Shown here in pieces: positions 16,858 to 25,491 of a stretch of 64,000 nt of DNA. Position numbers and translations under genes: made by a program. Within the stretch, counting starts at the first letter, position 1; every line of letters begins with the position of its first letter. The DNA lies in the NCBI GenBank assembly GCA_002238605.1, contig MPMR01000006.1, positions 62,001-126,000 on the forward strand, given 5' to 3'. The notes under the pieces were generated by a model that worked only from the letters and a program-made list of their open reading frames with translations, made no database searches and had not been told where the DNA came from. Source of the DNA: BD2-11 clade cluster bacterium bin43. Lineage in GTDB: Bacteria > Gemmatimonadota > Gemmatimonadetes > Longimicrobiales > Gaopeijiaceae.

Positions 16858-18378
16858 TTGACCGCGTCCTCGCACGCATCCTTCGACCGCGCCTACCCCG
16901 ACGAATCCTCACCCGGGGAAGCGGGGTCGGGAGGGTTTGCCCACTACGAACTTGACGCCCGCTTCTACGACGAGACGTTCCGCGGAGACGGAAGCCTCCG
17001 CGGCGTCTCGCGGCGGCTGGGCACGGCGCTTTCAAAGGCCGTGCCGGAGGAGCTGGCGCAGCTTCAGGAGGGGGTCGCCCGCCGATTCATCCACGAGGGG
17101 ATCACCTTTACCGTGATCGGCGCGGACAAGGCGTCGGAGCAGATCATCCCGATCGATTGCGTGCCCCGTCTGCTCACGGCCGGGGAATGGGACCACATCG
17201 ACCGGGGCCTCAGGCAGCGCCTGACCGCGCTCAACCTCTTCCTCGGGGACATCTACGGCGACGGCAAGTCGCTGCGCGACGGCATCGTGCCCCCCGACCT
17301 GGTGCTCGGGTGTCCCCAGTACCGGGTCGAGATGCGGGGCCTGCAGGTTCCCAACGACATCTACGTCGCCGTGTGCGGTACGGACGTGGTGCGAACCCAC
17401 GACGGTTTCGCAGTGCTGGAGGACAATCTGCGGGTTCCCTCCGGCGTGTCGTACATGCTGGCCTGCCGGGCCGCCATGAAGCAGGCGCTCCCCCGGCTGT
17501 ACCGGGCGCACAACGTGCGTGAGATCGCGCGGTATCCGGAGCAGCTGTACGCCACCCTGGCATCGCTGGGATCCTGGGCGGGTGCGCCCCGGGTGGCCGT
17601 GCTCACCCCGGGCCGCTACAACTCCGCCTACTACGAGCACGCCTTCCTGGCCGGCGAGATGGGCGCCGAGCTGGTGGAAGGGCGGGACCTGGTGGTGCAT
17701 GACGGCATCGTATACGCGCGCACCGTCACCGGGCTGAGGCGGATCGACGTCATCTACCGGCGAGTGGACGACGACTTCCTCGACCCGGTCACCTTCCGCT
17801 CCGACTCGCTTCTCGGGGTCCCCGGGCTCTTCCACGCGTACCGGGCGGGCAACGTGGTGATCGCCAACGCCCCCGGCACCGGCGTCGCCGACGACAAGGC
17901 GGTCTACGCCTACGTGCCGGACCTCATCCGCTATTTCCTGGACGAGGAGCCCATCCTGGCCAACGTCGACACGCACCTCTGCCGCACGCGCGAGGGGCTC
18001 GCATACACCCTCGACAACCTCGAGGACCTCGTGGTGAAGGAAGTCGGAGGATCGGGCGGATACGGCATGCTGGTCGGCCCGCACTCCACCGCCGGCGAGC
18101 GCAAGCGGTTCGCGGCGCGCCTGCGCAGCCACCCGGAGAACTTCATTTCCCAGCCTGTGCTCGACCTGTCGCGCGCGACGTGCTTCGTGGAGGGCAACCT
18201 GGAACCGCGCCACGTGGATGTCCGCCCGTTCGTGCTGCGCGGCCGCTCCGACACCTGGATCGCTCCCGGCGGCCTCTGCCGGGTGGCGCTCCGGAGAGGC
18301 GGACTGGTGGTGAACTCCAGCCAGGGCGGGGGCTGCAAGGATCTCTGGGTATTGCGCGACGGAGGGGCACCGGACTGA
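16858..18378 (+). CDS. Circularly permuted ATP-grasp protein (CP_ATPgrasp type)
   Basis: About 506 residues of the circularly permuted ATP-grasp family (COG2308), thought to form amide bonds. Family segments are HYELDARFYDE, RRFIHEGITFTVIG, DCVPRLLTAGEWDHI, LNLFLGDIYGD, VLEDNLRVPSGVSYM, YYEHAFLAGEMG, IDVIYRRVDDDFLDP and VKEVGGSGGYGMLVGP. No ATG or GTG lies near the expected start. TTG at 16858 with GGAGGG about 10 bases upstream fits best. It overlaps the next gene by one base (TGATG) and forms a three-gene cassette with alpha-E and transglutaminase genes, a conserved trio in bacteria. The product is unknown. Confidence 0.88.
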   Translation: MTASSHASFDRAYPDESSPGEAGSGGFAHYELDARFYDETFRGDGSLRGVSRRLGTALSKAVPEELAQLQEGVARRFIHEGITFTVIGADKASEQIIPIDCVPRLLTAGEWDHIDRGLRQRLTALNLFLGDIYGDGKSLRDGIVPPDLVLGCPQYRVEMRGLQVPNDIYVAVCGTDVVRTHDGFAVLEDNLRVPSGVSYMLACRAAMKQALPRLYRAHNVREIARYPEQLYATLASLGSWAGAPRVAVLTPGRYNSAYYEHAFLAGEMGAELVEGRDLVVHDGIVYARTVTGLRRIDVIYRRVDDDFLDPVTFRSDSLLGVPGLFHAYRAGNVVIANAPGTGVADDKAVYAYVPDLIRYFLDEEPILANVDTHLCRTREGLAYTLDNLEDLVVKEVGGSGGYGMLVGPHSTAGERKRFAARLRSHPENFISQPVLDLSRATCFVEGNLEPRHVDVRPFVLRGRSDTWIAPGGLCRVALRRGGLVVNSSQGGGCKDLWVLRDGGAPD

Positions 18379-19355
18379 TGCTCGCACGGGCGGCCGCGGA
18401 CTTCTACTGGATGGGGCGCTACTTCGAACGCACCGAGCACACCGCCCGGCTGCTCCAGTACCAGCTCACGCGCCTCGTGGACACCCCCGCCGACGAACTG
18501 GCGCTGGGCTGGAGGGTGCTCTACCGCGCCCTCGGACAATCGGCGCCCGTCACCCCCACCGTCGCCGACGAAGCCGAGTCCTTCCTGCTCGCCGATGCCT
18601 ATACGCTCGCCGCGAGCCTGGTCGAGGAAACCACCAACCCCGACTCCATGATCCGCTGCTGGACCATGGCGCGGGAGAACGCCAAGCAGCTCAGGCCCTG
18701 GCTTCCGGTCCGGGTCTGGACCTGTCTCAACCAGGGCTTCTTCTGGATCCGGGACTGCGATTTCCCCAGGGCCTGGGCGGAGGGGCCGACGGCGCTGGCG
18801 GGCGAGGCGATCGACCGGCTGCGGATGCTGGCGGGCGTGGTGGACGCCCGCATGCCCCGGGACGACGCCTGGCGCTTCCTGGAGCTCGGCCGTTTCGTCG
18901 AACGTCTGCAGCACCAGGCGGCTCTGCTGGACGCCTGGGACCGGGTCGGCCAGGATCCCGGCGACGCGCGTTCGCTGTCCTGGGCGGGGCTGCTGCGGGT
19001 TTGCGCCGCCTATGAGTTCTACTGCCGCGCGCACTCCATGGTGATCCGCCGGGGCCCCGCGCTGGCGTTCCTGGCCCGCAACCCGGAGCTGCCCTCGTCG
19101 CTGTGCTTCGCGGTGCGTCGCATCGAGGAGCTCCTCGCCGGGATCGATCCGAGGGGCGCGCGCTATCCCCTGGCGGCGCCCCACCGCATGGCGTTGCGCC
19201 TGTGCGCGGCCGTTGAGACGGACCCGATGGACGAGGGGGATCCCGGAGAGGGTCGAAGTCCCCTCGAGGGCCTGCTGAGGGACAGCCGGGCGCTGCACGG
19301 CATCACCGTGGCGACCTACTTCGACTACCCCGTGGAAACCGGGCTGCCATCGTGA
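18378..19355 (+). CDS. Alpha-E domain protein (DUF403)
   Basis: A 325-residue helical protein of the alpha-E family (COG2307). The N-terminus LARAAADFYWMGRYFERTEHTARLLQ is diagnostic. It always travels with circularly permuted ATP-grasp and transglutaminase genes, as here, and is proposed to work with them in peptide or amide synthesis. No catalytic motif is established. The ATG at 18378 overlaps the preceding stop, and the next gene starts 4 bases before this one ends. Confidence 0.9.
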   Translation: MLARAAADFYWMGRYFERTEHTARLLQYQLTRLVDTPADELALGWRVLYRALGQSAPVTPTVADEAESFLLADAYTLAASLVEETTNPDSMIRCWTMARENAKQLRPWLPVRVWTCLNQGFFWIRDCDFPRAWAEGPTALAGEAIDRLRMLAGVVDARMPRDDAWRFLELGRFVERLQHQAALLDAWDRVGQDPGDARSLSWAGLLRVCAAYEFYCRAHSMVIRRGPALAFLARNPELPSSLCFAVRRIEELLAGIDPRGARYPLAAPHRMALRLCAAVETDPMDEGDPGEGRSPLEGLLRDSRALHGITVATYFDYPVETGLPS

Positions 19356-20224
19356 GCGCGCGCTATTCCATCCGGCACGAGCTGGAGTTCCGCTACGACG
19401 CTCCGGTCCGGGGATCGGTCATGACCCTTTTCCTGTCTCCGGTCCGGGATCGACGCCAGCAACTGCACAGTTTCTCGATCGAGACGGATCCCGGGGGAGC
19501 GACGTTTGAGTTCCGGGGACCCTTCGGCAACCGGGGCCATTACTTCGACCGGCCCGGCACCCATCGGGCGCTCCGCATCGTAGCGCGCTCCAGCGTGGAG
19601 GTCTCTCCGCCCGAGGCGATGCCCGACCACCTGGAGCCCGGTGGCTGGAAGAGGCTCGCCTCCGGCATCCGGACGCCGGGACTGTGGCTCATGCTCGAGC
19701 CCAGCCGCTTCGTGAAGCCGTCATCCACCGCCCTGGGACAATTCACCGCCGCGCACGGCATCGAGAGGGAAGACGATGTCCTTGAGAGCATTCGCGGGCT
19801 GCTCTCGTGCCTCTACGAGGCGTTCGAGTTTGCGCCCGGCACCACGGCGGCCGACTCCCCCATCGAGCACATCCTGGAGACCGGGCTGGGCGTGTGTCAG
19901 GACTATGCGCACGTCATGATCTCGGTCCTGCGGGGCTGGGGAGTCCCCGCCCGCTACGTCTCGGGATACCTGGCGCCGGACCCCGGCATGGCCTCGACCC
20001 ATGAGAGCCATGCCTGGGTGGAATGCTGGTTGCCCGGGTTGGGGTGGTGTGGTTTCGATCCCGCCAACAACTGCGACTGCGACGAGCGCCACGTGCGCGC
20101 CGCGGTCGGCAGGGACTACGCGGACGTTCCGCCGGTGCGTGGCGTGTTTCGCGGAGCCGCCAACTCCGCCCTCACCACGCGCGTGGAGGTGGTCCGGGAG
20201 GAACACGGCGGGATCGAGCCGTGA
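19352..20224 (+). CDS. Transglutaminase-like protease/ligase of the alpha-E cassette
   Basis: A 290-residue protein with an N-terminal beta domain typical of bacterial transglutaminase-like proteins (YSIRHELEFRYDAPV) and a papain-like core. The catalytic triad is Cys in GLGVCQDYAH, His in ESHAWVE and Asp in GFDPANN. It could cleave or form isopeptide bonds on the product of the neighbouring ATP-grasp protein. It starts with GTG overlapping the alpha-E stop. A further GVFRGAANSALTTRVEV segment closes the family's usual C-terminus. Confidence 0.92.
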   Translation: MSARYSIRHELEFRYDAPVRGSVMTLFLSPVRDRRQQLHSFSIETDPGGATFEFRGPFGNRGHYFDRPGTHRALRIVARSSVEVSPPEAMPDHLEPGGWKRLASGIRTPGLWLMLEPSRFVKPSSTALGQFTAAHGIEREDDVLESIRGLLSCLYEAFEFAPGTTAADSPIEHILETGLGVCQDYAHVMISVLRGWGVPARYVSGYLAPDPGMASTHESHAWVECWLPGLGWCGFDPANNCDCDERHVRAAVGRDYADVPPVRGVFRGAANSALTTRVEVVREEHGGIEP

Positions 20225-20263
20225 GGAATCAACCAGTCGCCTCAACCGCATGGAGGGAACAAG

Positions 20264-21028
20264 ATGTTTCCGACCCGTAAAGCACGCGTCCTGCTGTCCA
20301 CGCTCACCCTCGCTCTGCTGCTCTCGCTCGCGGGCCCGGTTCAGGGCCAGTCCGCCTCCATCGGCGCCGATGTCTTCAGCCGCTACGTCTGGCGCGGTAC
20401 CGACTTCGGGGAGTCGATGGCCGTGCAGCCCGCGCTGACGCTCGGTTTCGGAGCGCTGGAGGTGGGCGCCTGGGGCTCCTACTCCGTCTCCGCCTCCGGC
20501 GCCGGCGCCAACGAGAACGACATCTGGGCCACCTATACCGTCACGGCCTCGAACGGCGCCTCGTTCTCGTTCGGGTTTACCGACTACTATTTCCCGGGCC
20601 CGGGAGCCGAAGGCTTCTTCGTGACCGACGCCCACACGCTCGAGTTGTCCGCTTCCTTCACCGGGCCGGAGAGCTTCCCCATATCGCTCTACGCCGGGAG
20701 GATGTCGCGCAACGACCCCGACAATTCGCTGTATCTGGAGGCCAGCGTTCCCGTGTCGGCCTTCGAGGAGGTCGACCTGAGCCTGACGGCCGGGATGGTT
20801 GCCGGCGAGAGCGACTTCTACGGCACCGAAGGGACGGCGTTCGTGAACCTGGGCATAACCGCCAGCAAGGACCTGGTCATCACCGACGATTTTGCGGTGC
20901 CGATGAGCGTCTCGTATATCGTCAACGCGAACCGCCTCGAAGACGACGGCCACATGGATCACGAGCACGACCACGGGCCGGATCCCGACCGCGCCTTCCT
21001 CGTCTTCGGATTCAGTTTGTCGCCGTAG
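20264..21028 (+). CDS. TorF-like outer-membrane porin
   Basis: A 254-residue protein with a signal peptide ending at about VQGQSA. It begins the barrel with SIGADVFSRYVWRGTDFG, the signature of TorF/Gcw_chp putative porins. Alternating beta strands follow, and the end FLVFGFSLSP is a typical outer-membrane C-terminus. A short His/Asp cluster HMDHEHDHG lies in the last loop and may bind metal. AGGGAAC precedes the ATG. It lies 40 bases after the transglutaminase gene and may be its own unit; transported substrate unknown. Confidence 0.8.
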   Translation: MFPTRKARVLLSTLTLALLLSLAGPVQGQSASIGADVFSRYVWRGTDFGESMAVQPALTLGFGALEVGAWGSYSVSASGAGANENDIWATYTVTASNGASFSFGFTDYYFPGPGAEGFFVTDAHTLELSASFTGPESFPISLYAGRMSRNDPDNSLYLEASVPVSAFEEVDLSLTAGMVAGESDFYGTEGTAFVNLGITASKDLVITDDFAVPMSVSYIVNANRLEDDGHMDHEHDHGPDPDRAFLVFGFSLSP

Positions 21029-21085
21029 GCAGGCGGGACCCCGTCCCTCCAGCAGAGAACAAGGAGCCGGACACACCGGAATCAG

Positions 21086-21814
21086 GTGGCCAAGCGACAT
21101 AGTGTAGCGGGCATCGTGCTCGCGGCCGGTTCCTCGACCCGGATGGGTCGGAACAAGCTTCTGCTGAAGGTGGCCGGCGAGACCCTGGTCCGGCGTGCGG
21201 TGCGGGTCTCGATGGAGGCCGGCCTGGATCCGGTGGTGGTGGTCACGGGGCACGCGCGCGAACGGATCGAGCGGGAGATCGCGGACATGGGCTGCACGCC
21301 CGTGTTCAACGCCGACCACGGCGCGGGCATCCAGACCTCGGCGGCCTCGGGTGTAGCCGGTGTCGCCGGCGCGTGCGACGCCGCCGTGGTGATGCTCGCG
21401 GACATGCCGTTCGTGACCGCGCGCATGCTGCGCACCCTGGTGGAACGCTATGCCGGGGATGCGCCGCCGCTGGTGGTGTCCCGGTACGGGGGCGAGGTAA
21501 ACGCGCCGCCGATGCTTTACGACCAGGCGCTCTTCGGCGAGGTGACCCGCATGCGCGCGGGGTGCGGGCGGGAAGTGGTGCGCCGCCACTACGACCGGGC
21601 CGTTCAGGTCGACTGGCCGGCGGCCTGGTTGCGCGACCTCGACCGCCCGGAGGACTACGAGGCGGTGGTCGAGGAGTTCGCCGGCCCCGGCTCGGACGCG
21701 GCCGAGGAGCGCGAGCGGTCCGGAGCGGGCGCGGCGGAGGGGGCGGAGGAGCTCGCCCAGCCCGGAGCGGACGCGGCGGAGGGGGCGGACGGCGCCTCCG
21801 GTGAGCGGAATTGA
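21086..21814 (+). CDS. MocA-like nucleotidyltransferase (molybdenum cofactor cytidylyltransferase type)
   Basis: A 242-residue protein with the MobA-like NTP-transferase fold: LAAGSSTRMGRNKLLL at residues 11-26, then VVMLADMPFV and NAPPMLY. Enzymes of this group load CMP onto molybdopterin for CO dehydrogenase and xanthine dehydrogenase, which fits the cox genes that follow. It starts with GTG at 21086. The last 45 residues are a low-complexity Ala/Glu/Gly tail made of short repeats (GAGAAEGAEE, GADAAEGADG) with no family counterpart. The stop overlaps the TTG start of the next gene. Confidence 0.85.
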   Translation: MAKRHSVAGIVLAAGSSTRMGRNKLLLKVAGETLVRRAVRVSMEAGLDPVVVVTGHARERIEREIADMGCTPVFNADHGAGIQTSAASGVAGVAGACDAAVVMLADMPFVTARMLRTLVERYAGDAPPLVVSRYGGEVNAPPMLYDQALFGEVTRMRAGCGREVVRRHYDRAVQVDWPAAWLRDLDRPEDYEAVVEEFAGPGSDAAEERERSGAGAAEGAEELAQPGADAAEGADGASGERN

Positions 21815-23043
21815 CCGGCGACCTGCTCCGCCTGGCGGCGCGGATGGAGCGCGAGCGGCGGCCGTTCGCGCTGGCCACAGTCGTGCGGAGCGAGCGCCCC
21901 ACCTCCGGCAAGCCGGGCAATTCGGCGCTGATCGATCCCGACGGAACCATGCACGGATGGATCGGCGGGAGCTGCACCCGGTCCGAGGTGATCCGCCATG
22001 CCCTGGAGGCGCTCCGCCTGGGAGAACCCCGGCTGCTGGCTTTCGGGGCGGACGAGGAGCGCCCCGCCGACCTGGTCAAGGTATCCATGTCCTGCGCGAG
22101 CGGAGGAAAGGTGGAAGTGCACATCAACCCCGTTTTGCCGGCGCCCGTCCTGGTGGTGGTGGGCGACTCTCCCGTGGCACTCGCCCTGCTCGGACTGGGG
22201 CGCGCGATGGGGTACCGCACGGTAGCGGCCGCGTCCTCCGGCGAGGAGGTGGCCGGCCTCGCCGACGAGTGCGCGGAGGACCTCGCCGCCCGGGTGGGGT
22301 TGCTCGCGTCCCGCCCTCCCGGAACCCGGCTGTTCGCGGTCGTGGCCACCATGGGGCGGGAGGATGAGCGGACGCTCGCCCTGCTGGCGGGGACCGGGCC
22401 CGATTACCTGGGGGTGGTGGCGTCCCCGAGGCGGATGCGGAGCGTGCGCGCGGTGCTCTCGGGTCTCGGGATCGCCGACGACGCGATCGGTCGCATCCGC
22501 GGGCCCGCCGGTCTCGACCTCGGCGCCGAGCAACCGGAGGAGATCGCCGTGAGCATCCTGGCCGAGATCGTCGGCGAGACCCGGCGGGCGGGCGGGGGTG
22601 GCGCGGCCGCCGTGGAGGCCGGGGGCGGCGAGCGGTCGGGAGGCGGGCGCGAGGCGGACGCGCCGGGTCGCGCACCGGAAAACGTTGCGCGCGGGGGCGC
22701 GGTGAGCGGCGACGTGGGCACGGCCGGGACGGGTGCTTCCGGCTGCGCACCAAGAAACGTTGCGCGCACCGACGCGAGCGGTCGTGGGGGCGAGGCGGAC
22801 GCAGGCCCGGCGGGCCGGGCCGACCCGGGCAACCCGGTTGGTGGCGCGCCCGGCGGCGCCGACGCTACCTCCGCGGCCGCCTGGGCTACCGACCCCGTGT
22901 GCGGGATGACGGTGCCGGTGGCGGGGTCCCCTTCGGCGGTCCACGCCGGGCGGACCGTGCACTTCTGCTGCGAGGGCTGCCGCGGCCTCTTCGAGTCGAC
23001 CCCGGAGGTCTTCGCCTCCAACCCCGCGACGGGTCCGGCGTGA
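21811..23043 (+). CDS. XdhC/CoxI family protein fused to a YHS domain
   Basis: A 410-residue fusion. Residues 1-260 are XdhC/CoxI: ALATVVRSERPTSGKPGNSALI, GWIGGSCTRSEV, then a Rossmann-like domain with VVVGDSPVALALLGLG and LGVVASPRRM. XdhC proteins help insert sulfurated molybdenum cofactor. Residues 260-350 are a Gly/Ala-rich linker with repeated APENVARGG/APRNVARTD units. Residues 358-400 form a YHS metal-binding domain: TDPVCGMTV, then HFCCEGCRGLFE. The TTG start at 21811 overlaps the previous stop. The fusion is unusual; a YHS domain could deliver copper, as form I CO dehydrogenase has a Mo-Cu centre. Confidence 0.88.
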   Translation: MTGDLLRLAARMERERRPFALATVVRSERPTSGKPGNSALIDPDGTMHGWIGGSCTRSEVIRHALEALRLGEPRLLAFGADEERPADLVKVSMSCASGGKVEVHINPVLPAPVLVVVGDSPVALALLGLGRAMGYRTVAAASSGEEVAGLADECAEDLAARVGLLASRPPGTRLFAVVATMGREDERTLALLAGTGPDYLGVVASPRRMRSVRAVLSGLGIADDAIGRIRGPAGLDLGAEQPEEIAVSILAEIVGETRRAGGGGAAAVEAGGGERSGGGREADAPGRAPENVARGGAVSGDVGTAGTGASGCAPRNVARTDASGRGGEADAGPAGRADPGNPVGGAPGGADATSAAAWATDPVCGMTVPVAGSPSAVHAGRTVHFCCEGCRGLFESTPEVFASNPATGPA

Positions 23044-24053
23044 GACCCGAGATCCGGGCGCTGCAGGAGGCGATGCGCCGGGCGGACTACATCGCCGAAC
23101 CGTCCATCGTCACCGCCGTCCACCTGGCGCGCGCGATGGAAAAGCCGCTCCTGGTCGAAGGGGACGCGGGGGTCGGCAAGACCGAGATCGCCAAGGTGAT
23201 GGCCGCGCTCATGCAGACGGAGCTCATCCGGCTCCAGTGCTACGAGGGCCTCGACGTCAACACCGCCCTCTATGAGTGGAACTACCAGAAGCAGCTGCTC
23301 CGCCTGCGCATCGGGACCGATGAGGCCGCCGGCGACCGCGCCGGCAGTGGGCCGGACCGCGGCGGGGGCGCGGGAGCACGCGATGGCGGCCGCGACCCGG
23401 GCGCAGCAGGCGTCCCCGCACGCGATGGCGCCGGCGACCCGGGCGCGACGAACCCCGACGCCCGCGCCGACCACCTCGAAGGCGTCATCTTCGGGCGCCG
23501 CTACCTGCTCGAGCGGCCGCTGCTGCGCGCCATCACCCGCGAGAAGCCTCCCGTGCTGCTCATCGACGAGATCGACCGGGCCGACGAGGGATTCGAGGCG
23601 TTCCTGCTCGAGGTGCTCTCCGACTTCCAGGTGACCATCCCCGAGCTGGGCACCATCCGCGCGACCCACCGGCCGCTCGTCGTCCTCACATCCAACCGGA
23701 GCCGCGAGATCGGCGACGCCCTCCGGCGGCGCTGCCTCTACCTCTACATCGAGCACCCGACCTTCGCCAAGGAGGTGGAGATCATTCGCGCCAAGGTGGC
23801 CGGGATATCGGACGCGCTCGCCGCCCAGATCACGCATGTCGTGCAGGGCCTGCGCGCGCGCCGTCTCATGAAGCCGCCCGGCGTGGCCGAGACGCTCGAC
23901 TGGGCCCGGGCCCTGGTCACGCTGCACCAGGACCACCTCGACGCGGACATCGTCGCCGAGACCCTGGGCTGTCTCGTCAAGGATCAGCATGACATCAGCC
24001 TCGTGCACGCGGACGACATCGAAACGCTGCTCGCGGGCGCGGGAGCCGGTTGA
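23040..24053 (+). CDS. coxD: CoxD-type MoxR AAA+ ATPase
   Basis: A 337-residue AAA+ ATPase. Walker A is GDAGVGKTE, Walker B LLIDEIDRAD, then sensor residues LTSNRSREIGDALRRRC. CoxD proteins work with the VWA protein CoxE to mature the Mo-Cu site of CO dehydrogenase. The GTG at 23040 overlaps the preceding stop. Between the second strand and FGRRYLL lies an insert of about 50 residues, rich in Gly/Ala/Asp, built on two imperfect 33-base repeats (RDGGRDPGA and RDGAGDPGA). Other CoxD proteins have a much shorter linker here. Confidence 0.9.
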   Translation: MRPEIRALQEAMRRADYIAEPSIVTAVHLARAMEKPLLVEGDAGVGKTEIAKVMAALMQTELIRLQCYEGLDVNTALYEWNYQKQLLRLRIGTDEAAGDRAGSGPDRGGGAGARDGGRDPGAAGVPARDGAGDPGATNPDARADHLEGVIFGRRYLLERPLLRAITREKPPVLLIDEIDRADEGFEAFLLEVLSDFQVTIPELGTIRATHRPLVVLTSNRSREIGDALRRRCLYLYIEHPTFAKEVEIIRAKVAGISDALAAQITHVVQGLRARRLMKPPGVAETLDWARALVTLHQDHLDADIVAETLGCLVKDQHDISLVHADDIETLLAGAGAG

Positions 24054-25305
24054 TGCCGGGCAAGGAGCTCATCGCACACCTGGTCCGCTTCTCCGGCGAC
24101 CTCCGCCACGTCGGCGTGCCTGTCGGCCTGCGCGACGAGATCGACGGCGCGGCCGCCCTCAGCTTCATCGACATCGGCGACCCGGAGGAGGTGCGGCTGG
24201 CGCTCCGCAGCGCGCTCAAGATCCCGCGCCGCTGGTGGGCCGAGTTCGACCGCCTCTTCGAGGAGAGCTGGCGCCGGGCCGCCCTCCCCCGCCCCGCCCG
24301 CGACCGCAACGCCCCGCGCACGCCGCGCCGCTGGCGTGGCGACGAGAACGCCGAGGTGCCGCTCGCGCGCATCCGCCGCGAACTGGACGAACGGACCGGC
24401 AGCGGCGAGGCCGATGCGCCCGACGCCGACGGCGACCTCCCGGGCTACAGCCCGCGCGCGCTCCTGCGCCGGAAGGTCTTCGACGAGTGCACCCCGGACG
24501 ACCTCCGCGACATGGAGCGCCTGCTGGAGCGGCTCGCACGCCGCATCGCGACCCGGCCCAGCCGCCGCCTGGTGCCGTCGGAGCGCGGGCCGCTGGTGGA
24601 CGTGCGCCGGAGCTTCCGCCGCTCCCTGGCCCACGGCGGCGAACTGGGCGAGCTGGCGCGGCGCGCGCAGGGCGGCCGGGGGGGCGCGGGCCGCTGGTGG
24701 ACGTGCGCCGGAGCTTCCGCCGCTCCCTGGCCCACGGCGGCGAACTGGTCGAGCTGGCGCGGCGCGCGCGGGCCGTCGAGCTCCCCAGCCTGGTCGTCCT
24801 CTGCGACACCAGCGGGTCCATGGACGCCTGCTCGCGCTTCCTGCTCGCCTTCGTCTTCGCGCTGCGCAAGGTCACCCGCCGCACCGAGATCTTCGCCTTC
24901 AACACTTCGCTGACGCGACTCACCCCGTGGCTCAGAACCGGCGACGTGCCCGGCACGCTGGAGCGGCTCGCGCGCAACGTGGAGGACTGGTCCGGCGGGA
25001 CCCGCATCGGCGAGTGCCTGCTCGCGTTCGTCGACCACCACTTGCGCCACACCGTGCGAGGCGATACCACGGTGTTGATCCTGAGCGACGGGCTCGACCG
25101 CGGCGACACCGGGTCGCTGGAGACGGCGCTGCTGGCCATCCGCAGGCGCGCCCGCCGGATCATCTGGCTGAACCCGCTCATGGGCGACCCGCGCTATCGT
25201 CCGGAGGCCAGGGGCATGCAGGCGGCGCTGCCGCACGTGGACCGGCTGGTGCCCGCCCACAACCTCGAGGCGCTGGAGGCGCTGCTGCCGATGATCGAGC
25301 GTTAG
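24053..25305 (+). pseudogene. coxE: coxE VWA-domain gene, frameshifted by a 101-bp duplication
   Basis: The first frame, from ATG at 24053, encodes the CoxE N-terminus (ELIAHLVRFSGDLRHVGVPV) and runs through GPLVDVRRSFRRS. It then leaves the gene at the duplication and stops at 24913. A second frame, entered at the second repeat copy, encodes the rest: the MIDAS motif DTSGSMD, FAFNTSLTRLT, GGTRIGECL, LILSDGLDRGD and IIWLNPL to the stop at 25305. Removing 101 bases joins the two into one intact 383-residue CoxE. CoxE binds CoxD in CO dehydrogenase maturation. The break may be real or an assembly error. Confidence 0.88.
24583..24769 (+). repeat. 86-bp direct repeat, 101-bp period, inside coxE
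   Basis: Copy one is 24583-24668 and copy two 24684-24769. They differ at one base (CTGGGCG versus CTGGTCG). The period of 101 is not a multiple of three, so the repeat shifts the coxE reading frame. A 15-base GC-rich spacer lies between the copies. Confidence 0.95.
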
Positions 25306-25445
25306 ACGATGCGCGACGATCCCGGAATCGCCAGACTACGAAACACGCGACGGGGCCGGACCGACGCCCGGTTCCCTTCCCCCTCATCCTCATCTGAAAT
25401 AACCGGCAACGCTCGTGATCTCCGCTCACCCGCGCGGGGGCTGAC

Positions 25446-25463
25446 ACGTTTCAGCTGAAACGT
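25446..25463. promoter_or_regulatory. 18-bp perfect palindrome upstream of coxG
   Basis: ACGTTTCAG is followed directly by its reverse complement CTGAAACGT. It lies 28 bases before the coxG start in the 186-base gap after coxE. A perfect palindrome of this length and position is a likely operator for a dimeric repressor or activator of coxGMSL. The protein that binds it is unknown. Confidence 0.6.
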
Positions 25464-25491
25464 TGCACAGGAAAACCGGAGAAACATCCGC

